Shown here: in pieces, positions 30,097 to 37,762 of the stretch
Layout: each line of letters opens with the position of its first letter
Position numbering within the stretch: position 1 is the first letter of the stretch
Assembly: GCA_014763545.1 (NCBI GenBank)
Contig: JACXVD010000031.1
Coordinates: 1-64,000, forward strand
Origin: Sphingomonadales bacterium
Lineage (GTDB): Bacteria; Pseudomonadota; Alphaproteobacteria; Sphingomonadales; Sphingomonadaceae
Length of the DNA: 64,000 nt
Direction: 5' to 3'
The notes under the pieces: model-generated
The model's input: the letters and a program-made list of their open reading frames with translations, nothing else
What the model was told of the DNA's origin: nothing
Database searches by the model: none
Program-made: the position numbers and the translations under genes

Positions 30097-31217
30097 ATTT
30101 GGCGCTCGCCATCCCGCTCGACGGCGATGTGGCGGGTGCCGTCGCCGGCCAGCCTGCCGCACGCCCGGGCGAGCCCGCGCGGATCGCGGTGGTAACCGAT
30201 GCCTGGTTCCCGCAGATGAACGGGGTGGTGCGTACGCTGTCGACCACGATCGAGACCTTGCGCGGCTGGGGGCACGAGGTTGCGGTGATCTCGCCCGACC
30301 AGTTTCGCTCGCTCCCGTGCCCGACCTATCCCGAAATCCGGCTGGCGCTGAGCGTGCCCGGGGCAGTGGGGCGGCGGCTGGCGCGGCTGGCGCCCGATGC
30401 GGTGCATATCGCGACCGAAGGGCCGCTGGGCCTGGCCGCGCGGCGCCATTGCCTGAGGCGCGCGATTCCCTTCACCACCGCCTATCACACGCAGTTCCCG
30501 GAATATGTCGCGCGGCGCACGCGCCTGCCGGCGCGCTGGTTCTGGCCCTATATCCGCTGGTTCCACCGCCCGGCGCAGCGGGTGATGGTGGCAACCCACT
30601 CGATCCGCGCCGAACTGCGCGACCAGGGGGTGGCGCGGCTGCATCACTGGAGCCGGGGCGTCGATCTCGCCTGCTTCAATCCCGATGCGCCCATGCCGAC
30701 AGAATTCGCCGCGCTGCCGCGCCCGATCCAGCTCTATGTCGGGCGCGTGGCGGTGGAGAAGAATATCGAGGCGTTCCTCGCCGCAGATACGCCGGGCAGC
30801 AAGGTGGTGGTGGGCGACGGCCCGGCGCGCGCCGCGCTGGCCGCCCGCTTCCCGCAGGCACATTTCCTCGGCAAGCGCAGCGGCGCGGCGCTGGCGGGCT
30901 GTTATGCCCATGCCGACGTGTTCGTCTTTCCCAGCCGCACCGACACATTCGGGCTGGTGATGATCGAGGCGCTCGCCTGCGGCACGCCGGTCGCCGCCTT
31001 CCCGGTGCCCGGCCCGCTCGATATCGTCGATGACGAGGTTGGCGCACTGTCGGAAAAGCTCGACCGTGCGATCGCTGCCGCGCTGACCTGCGATCGCCGC
31101 GCCTGCGCCGCGCGCGGGGCGAATTACAGCTGGGAAGCGGCGACGCGGCAGTTCCTCGCCGGGCTGGTCGCTTTCGATGGCGAGGCGGAGGCAGCGGCGG
31201 CGGTCCTTGGCGCCTGA
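30093..31217 (+). CDS. agt: Agt-like GT4 glycosyltransferase (glycolipid synthesis)
   Basis: 374 residues. GT-B fold: N-terminal VVTDAWFPQMNGVVRTLSTT and FTTAYHTQFPEYVARRT, C-terminal YVGRVAVEKNIEAFL, VVGDGPAR and DTFGLVMIEALACGTPVAAF (EX7E-type site). Overlaps plcP by ATGA. In other alphaproteobacteria the same pair makes glycosyl-diacylglycerols from the diacylglycerol that PlcP releases, replacing phospholipids when phosphate is scarce. A different GT4 role, for example with a mannosyl acceptor, cannot be excluded. Confidence 0.75.
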   Translation: MNLALAIPLDGDVAGAVAGQPAARPGEPARIAVVTDAWFPQMNGVVRTLSTTIETLRGWGHEVAVISPDQFRSLPCPTYPEIRLALSVPGAVGRRLARLAPDAVHIATEGPLGLAARRHCLRRAIPFTTAYHTQFPEYVARRTRLPARWFWPYIRWFHRPAQRVMVATHSIRAELRDQGVARLHHWSRGVDLACFNPDAPMPTEFAALPRPIQLYVGRVAVEKNIEAFLAADTPGSKVVVGDGPARAALAARFPQAHFLGKRSGAALAGCYAHADVFVFPSRTDTFGLVMIEALACGTPVAAFPVPGPLDIVDDEVGALSEKLDRAIAAALTCDRRACAARGANYSWEAATRQFLAGLVAFDGEAEAAAAVLGA

Positions 31218-31335
31218 CCATCGGCTTGGCGCGTCCGGCGCAGGGGCGAATCTCTCCGCGCCAGCACAAGATCGGCCTGCGGGGGCGAGAAATGCTTGCC
31301 CTTGGGCTGCGAAGAGCCTAATCCTGCGCCCGCAC

Positions 31336-31363
31336 GGCCGCTCCGAAAGGGGCGGCCCTTTTA
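31336..31363 (+). terminator. Hairpin with T-run between agt and trcR
   Basis: 9-bp stem with one G-U pair (31336-31344 and 31349-31357), GAAA loop, then CTTTTA. It is 119 bases after the agt stop and 40 bases before the trcR start, so it could end the plcP-agt transcript. A TTGCCC/TAATCC pair with a 17-base gap lies at 31296-31324, just before it, so it may instead be a leader hairpin of trcR. Confidence 0.65.
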
Positions 31364-31402
31364 TTTCCGGACAAGATTTGCCCCTTGCGGGTGGAGAGAC
31401 CC

Positions 31403-32125
31403 ATGGCCCAACCGACCCCCCTGATGCCGCATGCGACCGCCACCTGGCTGGTCGACAACACTGCGCTGAGCTTCCAGCAGATCGCCGACTTCTGCGGGCT
31501 GCACATCCTCGAAGTGCAGGCGATGGCCGACGATCTGGCGGGCAGCAAATATACCGGCCGCGATCCGGTGCATTCGGGCGAACTGACCCAGGGCGAGATC
31601 GAGCGTGGCCAGGCCGATCCGGCCTATGTGCTCAAGATGCAGAAAGCCCCGGTCGAAGTCACCCGCACCAAGGGTCCGCGCTACACTCCGGTGTCCAAGC
31701 GGCAGGACAAGCCCGACGGCATCGCCTGGATCCTGCGCAACCACCCCGAAGTTTCGGACGCGCAGATTTCCAAGCTGATCGGCACCACCCGCAACACCAT
31801 CACCGCGATTCGCGAACGCAGCCACTGGAACATCCAGAACATCGTCGCCAAGGATCCGGTGACGCTGGGCCTGTGTTCGCAGCGCGAGCTGGACGCGATG
31901 GTGGCCAAGGCGGCGAAGAAGGCCGGCTTGGCCGATGGCGAGGCGGTGGCCGTGCCGGGCGGATCGGACAAGGAAAAGCTGATCGAGGAACTGCGCGCCG
32001 AACGCGAAGCCGCCGCCAAGGCCGCGGTCGAAGCCGCGCAGGAAGCCGAAGCCGCCGCATGGCTCGAAGCCAAGCGCGCTGCCGAAGCGGGCACCGGCTC
32101 GGGTGAGGGCGCGACCGAGGAATAA
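31403..32125 (+). CDS. trcR: Cell-cycle transcriptional regulator TrcR (DUF1013)
   Basis: 240 residues from ATG 31403 (GGAGA upstream). DUF1013 core: ATWLVDNTALSFQQIADFCG, IAWILRNHPEVSDAQISKLIG with a helix-turn-helix-like stretch, and TTRNTITAIRERSHWN. The last 60 residues are Ala/Glu/Lys-rich helix, probably coiled coil. In Caulobacter, TrcR associates with RNA polymerase and influences cell-cycle transcription. It stands alone between a hairpin and a strong terminator. sciP (53.4 kb) and a CtrA box (13.1 kb) are also in this window. Confidence 0.88.
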   Translation: MAQPTPLMPHATATWLVDNTALSFQQIADFCGLHILEVQAMADDLAGSKYTGRDPVHSGELTQGEIERGQADPAYVLKMQKAPVEVTRTKGPRYTPVSKRQDKPDGIAWILRNHPEVSDAQISKLIGTTRNTITAIRERSHWNIQNIVAKDPVTLGLCSQRELDAMVAKAAKKAGLADGEAVAVPGGSDKEKLIEELRAEREAAAKAAVEAAQEAEAAAWLEAKRAAEAGTGSGEGATEE

Positions 32126-32162
32126 GCCTCCTCGCCGCGCTGCCTGTCGGCAGCCGACGAAC

Positions 32163-32201
32163 AAAACCCGTCGGCGCGCCTCATGCGACCGGCGGGTTTT
32201 T
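32163..32201 (+). terminator. Strong terminator after trcR
   Basis: 12-bp stem with one G-U pair (32163-32174 and 32189-32200), 14-base loop, then TTTTTG, 38 bases after the trcR stop. It also faces the bactofilin gene (minus strand) and, with the A-run on its 5' side, may work in both directions. Confidence 0.85.
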
Positions 32202-32254
32202 GTTGTCCGCTATAGGGGGCGTGCGATCAACGCGCGCCGGTCAAACCGCGCGGA

Positions 32255-32692
32255 TCAATTCGCAACAATCAGCTTGGGTTCGCCATCGCTGCCGACCGGC
32301 GCGGCAGCCTTGGCCGGAATGCGGTGGGCGAAGCGGCCTTCGACCTCAGCCCCCTGTTCGATGGTCAGCGCATCGTAATGCACATCGCCTTCGATCCGCG
32401 CAGTCTTGAGCACGACCAGCTCGCGCGCGGTGATCGAACCGACCACCTTGCCGGCCAGTCGCGCGCTTTCGGCGGTGATCGCACCGTGGATCTCGCTCGC
32501 TTCGCCCTGCACCAGCGAGGAACAGGCCAGATCGCCCTCGATCTTGCCGTCGACATGGAGGTCGACCGAGGCGGAAATGTCGCCCTTGATCGCGACGTCG
32601 GCGCCGATCACCGAGAAGGTCGAGCCACTAGCCATGGGTCGCGGTCTCGCGGTCGCGCTGGCCTGGGGCGGCGCGGGCTTCTTCGAGAACAT
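32255..32692 (-). CDS. Bactofilin (polymer-forming cytoskeletal protein)
   Basis: 145 residues from ATG 32692, with GGAG upstream. Disordered N-terminus, then the right-handed beta-helix bactofilin core (about 24-120: FSVIGADVAIKGDISASVDLHVDGKIEGDL, VVGSITARELVVL, RIEGDVHYDALTIEQGAEVEG). Bactofilins form membrane-bound filaments that position cell-wall enzymes. The gene begins 65 bases inside the end of the M23 peptidase gene, the classic bactofilin-peptidase arrangement. Confidence 0.92.
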   Translation of the reverse strand: MFSKKPAPPQASATARPRPMASGSTFSVIGADVAIKGDISASVDLHVDGKIEGDLACSSLVQGEASEIHGAITAESARLAGKVVGSITARELVVLKTARIEGDVHYDALTIEQGAEVEGRFAHRIPAKAAAPVGSDGEPKLIVAN

Positions 32693-33800
32693 GGGGGGCT
32701 TTCTCCAGGAACAGGCGCGGGTTCACCGCGCGATCGTTGATGCGCACTTCGAAGTGGAGGTGCGGGCCAGTCGAGCGGCCGGTGCTGCCGATAGCGCCGA
32801 TCACGTCGCCCGCATCGACCTTCTGCCCCACCCGGGCAGCGAAGCGCGACATATGCGCGTAACGGGTCATCAGGCCGTTGCCGTGGCTGATTTCCACCAC
32901 ATTGCCGTAACCCGACCGCTGGCCGACGAAGGAGACGGTGCCGCGCGCAGCAGCATAGATCGGGGCGCCGATCGGGCCGCGGAAATCCAGCCCGCTGTGC
33001 ATCGCCGGATGGCCGGTGAAGGGATCGCGGCGGATGCCGTAGCTCGACGTGACCATTTCGACGCGCGCGGGCAGGTACTGCGGCACGGCTTCCAGCCCGC
33101 GTTCCAGCGCATCCATCCGCGCAACACTGAGGCCGAGGCGTTCGAAGCGCGGATCGATCTGGCCGTTGGGCCCGGTGGTCAGCGCCTCGAAGGGGCCGCC
33201 CATTGCGGCGGTATTGGCCTTGCCGACGATGGCGTCGGGGTTGAGGCCGAGCTTGCGCAGCGCATTGGCGGCGCGGGCGGCGCGCCGGTCGGCATAGCGG
33301 GTCAGCCGTTCGACGAAGGCGAGCTGGCGGGCTTCCATGCGAACCAGCTTGCCAGCTTCGGGCATCACCGCGCTGACCTTGTCAACCGCCTTGGTCGATT
33401 CGGTCGAGGAATCGGAGACGTTCTCTTCCGCCTTGATGTCGTCGGGCAGGCTGGCGACGGTATCTTCGATGAATTTCTGGCGCCGTTCGAGATCGGCAGC
33501 GACCGAGGAAATATCCTTGCGATAGGCGTCGACGCGCTCTTCCGACTTGGCCACGCGGGCTTCGCGTTCGAGCAGCGACGAGCGATCGGCCTGCGCGCGA
33601 TACTGGCTCCACGCCATACCGCCCATGCTGATGCCCCAGGCGAGCAGCGCGGCGAGCGCAATGGTCGCGGCGACGATCTGGACGCGCGAGGAAATCTTGA
33701 TGAAGCGGACCTGACCTTGCGAGCGCATGAAGAACTCGCGATCAGGGAACCATTCGCGCAGCCGCTGCGACAGCGCGCCGGTGTTACCAATTTTCGACAA
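32628..33800 (-). CDS. M23 (LytM) peptidoglycan endopeptidase of the bactofilin pair
   Basis: 390 residues from TTG 33800, with GAGGGG five bases upstream; ATG 33728 is a shorter alternative. One membrane segment (about 40-60, AATIALAALLAWGISMGGM), a coiled-coil region (about 70-135), and a LytM domain with the complete zinc set: HSGLDFRG, YAHMSRF and HLHFE. It would trim peptidoglycan cross-links at a site set by the bactofilin. The last 65 bases overlap the bactofilin gene. Confidence 0.88.
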   Translation of the reverse strand: MSKIGNTGALSQRLREWFPDREFFMRSQGQVRFIKISSRVQIVAATIALAALLAWGISMGGMAWSQYRAQADRSSLLEREARVAKSEERVDAYRKDISSVAADLERRQKFIEDTVASLPDDIKAEENVSDSSTESTKAVDKVSAVMPEAGKLVRMEARQLAFVERLTRYADRRAARAANALRKLGLNPDAIVGKANTAAMGGPFEALTTGPNGQIDPRFERLGLSVARMDALERGLEAVPQYLPARVEMVTSSYGIRRDPFTGHPAMHSGLDFRGPIGAPIYAAARGTVSFVGQRSGYGNVVEISHGNGLMTRYAHMSRFAARVGQKVDAGDVIGAIGSTGRSTGPHLHFEVRINDRAVNPRLFLEKAPHVLEEARAAPGQRDRETATHG

Positions 33801-34020
33801 AACGACCCCTCGATTCGTCCGAAACGACTTGGCGGGGCCGCTAACACGCAACCCATGGGGGGTCGAATCGAGTCTTGGCCCAACGGGGCGAGTCGAAGGA
33901 CTCACGCGATGAATCGTTTTTCGGCCGGGAACCCTTTGCGACAGGTCGAAAACTTTCACGCCTGACGGGCGGGAAATGCCGCGCTGACACGGGCGTTGCA
34001 TGCTGCTACCGGGCGCAGCC

Positions 34021-34993
34021 ATGGACAATGCGCTCACACAGGAAACCGGCGATGTCGCCGCGCTGGTCGCAACGCTGGCCAAGGCCGGGCGCACAGCGCA
34101 GCGCGAGCTTCTACGAAAGCCGCCCCAACGTCACCGCCGATGCCGCCGCCCTGTGCGTGCGCTCGGGCAATGCGGCGCTGCTGCGCGGGGGCAGCGAGGC
34201 GGTGCTTTCCAACCATGCGATCCATGCCGCGATGGCCCGCGGGCTGGTGCGCGGCGGGCTGCCTGAAGCGGCGGTGCAACTGCTCCCCACGCAAGATCGG
34301 GCGGCAGTCGGCGCGATGCTGGCGGCGGCAGGGCTGATCGACATGATCGTGCCGCGCGGCGGCAAGAGCCTGGTCGCGCGGGTGCAGGCCGATGCCCGGG
34401 TACCGGTGCTCGCCCATCTCGACGGCATCTGCCACAGCTATATCCATTCTTCCGCCGATCCCGAGATGGCCCGCGCCATCGCGCTCAACGCCAAGATGCG
34501 GCGTACCGGGGTTTGTGGGGCGATGGAGACGCTGCTGCTCGACAGCGGCTTCCCGGCATCGGGCGACGTGATCGAGGCGCTGCTCGATGCGGGGTGCGAA
34601 TTGCGCGGCGACGGGCGGGCACAGGCGCTCGATCCGCGCATCGGCAATGCCGGGTGCGAGGATTGGGACACGGAATATCTCGACGCGATCCTCGCGGTGG
34701 CGGTGGTCGACGGGCTCGACGCCGCGCTCGACCATATCGCGCGCCACAGTTCGGGCCACACCGATGCGATCGTGGCGCAGGATGCGGATGTGCAGGAACG
34801 CTTCCTGGCCGAAGTGGATTCCGCCATCGTCATGGCCAACGCCTCCAGCCAGTTCGCCGATGGCGGCGAATTCGGGCTGGGTGCGGAAATCGGCATCGCG
34901 ACAGGCAGATTACATGCGCGGGGCCCGGTCGCACTCGAGGGGCTGACTACCTATAAATGGCAGGTGCGCGGCACCGGACAGACCCGCCCATAG
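34021..34993 (+). pseudogene. proA: Decayed glutamate-5-semialdehyde dehydrogenase (internal deletion plus frameshift)
   Basis: From ATG 34021 one frame reads a normal ProA N-terminus ([20 protein letters not shown]). At about 34105 homology jumps by roughly 95-100 residues to [16 protein letters not shown] in the next frame, which then continues to a normal ProA C-terminus at 34993 ([27 protein letters not shown]). The catalytic Cys segment [14 protein letters not shown] is intact, but much of the NADPH-binding part is missing and the frames do not match. A full enzyme is about 420 residues. Its position before nadD-rsfS-rlmH is the ancestral proA location. Either a real loss (needs another proA or proline uptake) or an assembly error. 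Confidence 0.8.
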
Positions 34994-35048
34994 GTCGCAC
35001 CCCGCCCGTCGCACGGCCTCTCGGCCATGCCATCGGAAGGAAAACCCC

Positions 35049-36092
35049 ATGAAATACAATCGCCTCGGCAACACCGGCCTGTTCGTTTCCGAACTGTGCC
35101 TCGGCACCATGACCTTCGGCGGCGAGGGCATGTGGACTGCCATCGGCGAACTCAAGCAGGACCAGGCCGGCGCACTGGTGCGGCATGCGTTCGATGCCGG
35201 GATCAATTTCTTCGACACGGCCAATGTCTATTCGGAAGGCCAGTCGGAAGAGATCACCGGCCGGGCGCTGAAAGATCTCGGCGTCTCGCGCGACGAATAT
35301 GTGCTGGCGACCAAGGCGCTCGGCCCGATGGGCGACGGGATCAACCAGCGCGGCGGATCGGCCTATCACGTGCTGCACCAGATCGACGCCAGCCTGGCCC
35401 GGCTCGGGCTCGACCATGTCGATCTCTACCAGATCCACGGCTGGGATTCGGCTACTCCGATCGAGGAAACGCTGCGCGCGCTGGAGGATATCGTGCGTTC
35501 GGGCCGCGCCCGCTATATCGGCGTGTCGAACTGGGCGGCGTGGCAGATCATGAAGGCGCTGGGGATTTCGCAGCGGCTCGGCTTGTCCAGCTTCGTCTCG
35601 TTGCAGGCCTATTACTCGGTCGCCGGGCGCGGTCTCGAGCGCGACGTGCTGCCGATGCTCGAAAGCGAAGGGCTGGGGCTGATGGTGTGGAGCCCGCTGG
35701 CGGGCGGGTTCCTGTCGGGCAAATATACCCGTGCAGGCGATGCTGCCGACGGGCGCCGCGCCAGTTTCGACTTCCCGCCGATCGACAAGGACCGCGCCTA
35801 TGATGCGGTCGATGTGATGCACGACATCGCCGCCGCGAAGGGCTGCACCGTGCCGCAGGTCGCGCTCGCCTGGCTGCTGGCCAAGCCGGCGGTGACATCG
35901 GTGATCGTCGGGGCCAAGCGGACCGACCAGCTGGAGGACAATCTGGGTGCGGTGGATATCGCCCTGAGCGCGGAGGAAATCGCCCAGCTCGATGGCTGCT
36001 GCCCGCTGCCCAGCGAATATCCCGGCTGGATGCTCGAACGGCAGGGCGCCTATCGCCGCGGCGTGCGCGCGGGCGCGACCGAGGAGCAATAG
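35049..36092 (+). CDS. Aldo/keto reductase
   Basis: 347 residues from ATG 35049, with a very good AAGGA site. TIM-barrel reductase: SELCLGTMTFGG, then catalytic Asp and Tyr in FFDTANVYSEGQSEE, Lys in VLATKALGPMG and His in YQIHGWD. NADPH-binding end VTSVIVGAKRTDQLEDNL. The substrate is unknown (AKR11/12-type). It sits between decayed proA and nadD, interrupting a block that is normally contiguous. Confidence 0.9.
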   Translation: MKYNRLGNTGLFVSELCLGTMTFGGEGMWTAIGELKQDQAGALVRHAFDAGINFFDTANVYSEGQSEEITGRALKDLGVSRDEYVLATKALGPMGDGINQRGGSAYHVLHQIDASLARLGLDHVDLYQIHGWDSATPIEETLRALEDIVRSGRARYIGVSNWAAWQIMKALGISQRLGLSSFVSLQAYYSVAGRGLERDVLPMLESEGLGLMVWSPLAGGFLSGKYTRAGDAADGRRASFDFPPIDKDRAYDAVDVMHDIAAAKGCTVPQVALAWLLAKPAVTSVIVGAKRTDQLEDNLGAVDIALSAEEIAQLDGCCPLPSEYPGWMLERQGAYRRGVRAGATEEQ

Positions 36093-36098
36093 GCGCCT

Positions 36099-36758
36099 AT
36101 GTATCCGCGGCGCACCGGCTTGCTGGGGGGCAGTTTCAACCCCGCACATGGCGGGCACCGCCGGATCAGCCTGTTCGCGCGCGATGCGCTGGCGCTGGAC
36201 GAGGTGTGGTGGCTGGTCTCGCCCGGCAATCCGCTCAAGCCGCGTGCCGGGATGGCCCCGCTCGCCGCCCGGCTGGCGTCGGCGCAGGCGCAGGCCCGGC
36301 GGGCACCGATCCGCGCCACCGCGATCGAGCGCGAGCTGGGCACGCGCTATACCGTCGATACGCTGCGCAAGCTCGTGCGGCGCTATCCCGGCAGGCAGTT
36401 CGTGTGGCTGATGGGGGCGGATAATCTCGCCCAGTTCGACCGGTGGAAGGACTGGCGCGATATCGCGCGATTGATGCCGATTGCGGTGATCGCCAGGCCG
36501 GGCTATGATGGTGCTGCCTTCGCGAGCCCCGCGATGGCCTGGCTCAGGCGCTATCGGGTGCCCGCCGCCAGCTTACGTAGCAAGGGCAAATGGAGCGCAC
36601 CGGCGCTGGTGTTATTGCGTTTCGATCCCGATTCCCGTTCGGCCACGGCCCTGCGCCGCGCCGATCCGGATTGGGCGTCACGCCATTCCGGCGCTTCTCC
36701 ACGGGACATGGTGACGCATCGGCTGGTTGCACCGGGGGAGGACCCGCGGGCGCAATGA
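36099..36758 (+). CDS. nadD: Nicotinate-nucleotide adenylyltransferase
   Basis: 219 residues. N-terminal nucleotidyltransferase motif GGSFNPAHGGHRRIS, then WLVSPGNPLKPRAGM, VWLMGADNLAQFDRW and a C-terminal SRSATALRR (ISTxxxR-type motif). Converts nicotinate mononucleotide to deamido-NAD in NAD synthesis. Follows the aldo/keto reductase by 6 bases and precedes rsfS, the conserved order in proteobacteria. Confidence 0.95.
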   Translation: MYPRRTGLLGGSFNPAHGGHRRISLFARDALALDEVWWLVSPGNPLKPRAGMAPLAARLASAQAQARRAPIRATAIERELGTRYTVDTLRKLVRRYPGRQFVWLMGADNLAQFDRWKDWRDIARLMPIAVIARPGYDGAAFASPAMAWLRRYRVPAASLRSKGKWSAPALVLLRFDPDSRSATALRRADPDWASRHSGASPRDMVTHRLVAPGEDPRAQ

Positions 36759-36815
36759 AGCCGTTTTGTGCCATCCTGTCCCGCGCCCCCAACCTCAGGA
36801 GCATGACCAACGCCT

Positions 36816-37244
36816 ATGACACAGGCGCAGATCGTGCCGGTTTCGGCCGGCAACCAGGCAACAGCAGCGGGCGCGATGCCCACGGTTGAAGCCGAACCCG
36901 GATCGCTGCTCGCGCTGGTCCTCGGCCAGCTCGAAGACGACCAGGCCCAGGAAGTCGTGGTGGTTCCGCTCGAAGGCAAATCGAGCATTGCCGACCACAT
37001 GGTGATCGCCTCCGGGCGCTCGACCCGCCAGGTCGCGTCCATCGCCCAGAAACTCGCCGAAAAGGTCAAGCAGGACGGGTTCGGCCCGGTCCGGCTCGAA
37101 GGCCTGCCGGCGGCCGACTGGGTGCTGATCGACGCGGGCGACGTGGTCGTCCACCTGTTCCGCCCGGAAGTGCGCAGCTTCTACAACCTCGAACGCATGT
37201 GGGCGATCGGGGATGCACCGGCCGTGGCCGGGGGCCACGCGTAA
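36816..37244 (+). CDS. rsfS: Ribosome silencing factor RsfS
   Basis: 142 residues. The Iojap/RsfS core is at about 30-130: ALVLGQLEDDQAQEVVVVPL, IADHMVIASGRSTRQVASIA, ADWVLIDAGDVVVHLFRPEVRSFYNLERMW. It binds ribosomal protein L14 and blocks subunit joining in starvation. The first ~25 residues are an extension beyond the usual start, so a later start is possible. The expected place between nadD and rlmH supports the call. Confidence 0.95.
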   Translation: MTQAQIVPVSAGNQATAAGAMPTVEAEPGSLLALVLGQLEDDQAQEVVVVPLEGKSSIADHMVIASGRSTRQVASIAQKLAEKVKQDGFGPVRLEGLPAADWVLIDAGDVVVHLFRPEVRSFYNLERMWAIGDAPAVAGGHA

Positions 37245-37339
37245 GCAATTCGCCGCGCGCGGCCCGGCGGGCCGCCTGCAGGCAGTGACATGACGCCCGG
37301 CGCGGCACGCGCCCGTCGGCGCGCGAGGCTGAACACGCA

Positions 37340-37762
37340 ATGCTGCTCCACGTCATCGCCCGCGGTAAGATCGGCCGCTCGCCGGAGGCGGAGCTGGTTG
37401 CACGCTATGAAAAGCGGCTGACCTGGCCGTTCAAGCTCACCGAACTGCCCGACAGCGGCGGGAAAATGCCCGAACCGCAGCCGCAATCGCGCACCGTGCT
37501 GCTCGACGAGAAGGGCAAGGATCTTTCGTCCGAACAATTCGCCGAAGCGCTCGGCCGCTGGCGCGACGAAGGGGTGCGCGAGGTGCGCTTCCTGATCGGC
37601 GCGGCGGATGGCCACAGCGATGCCGAACGGGCCGAGGCCGACCTGCTGGTCGCCTATGGCAAGGCCACCTGGCCGCACCTGCTGGCTCGCGCCATGCTGA
37701 TGGAACAGCTTTACCGGGCAACGGCAATCCTTGCCGGGCATCCTTATCATCGGGCAGGGTGA
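37340..37762 (+). CDS. rlmH: 23S rRNA (pseudouridine1915-N3)-methyltransferase RlmH
   Basis: 140 residues, SPOUT fold. LLHVIARGKIGRSPEAELVARYEKRL at the start, VLLDEKGKDLSSEQFAEAL, RFLIGAADGHSD (SAM-binding knot) and HLLARAMLMEQLYRA at the end. Methylates helix 69 pseudouridine of 23S rRNA. Its TGA overlaps the GTG start of the EnvC-like gene. Confidence 0.95.
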   Translation: MLLHVIARGKIGRSPEAELVARYEKRLTWPFKLTELPDSGGKMPEPQPQSRTVLLDEKGKDLSSEQFAEALGRWRDEGVREVRFLIGAADGHSDAERAEADLLVAYGKATWPHLLARAMLMEQLYRATAILAGHPYHRAG

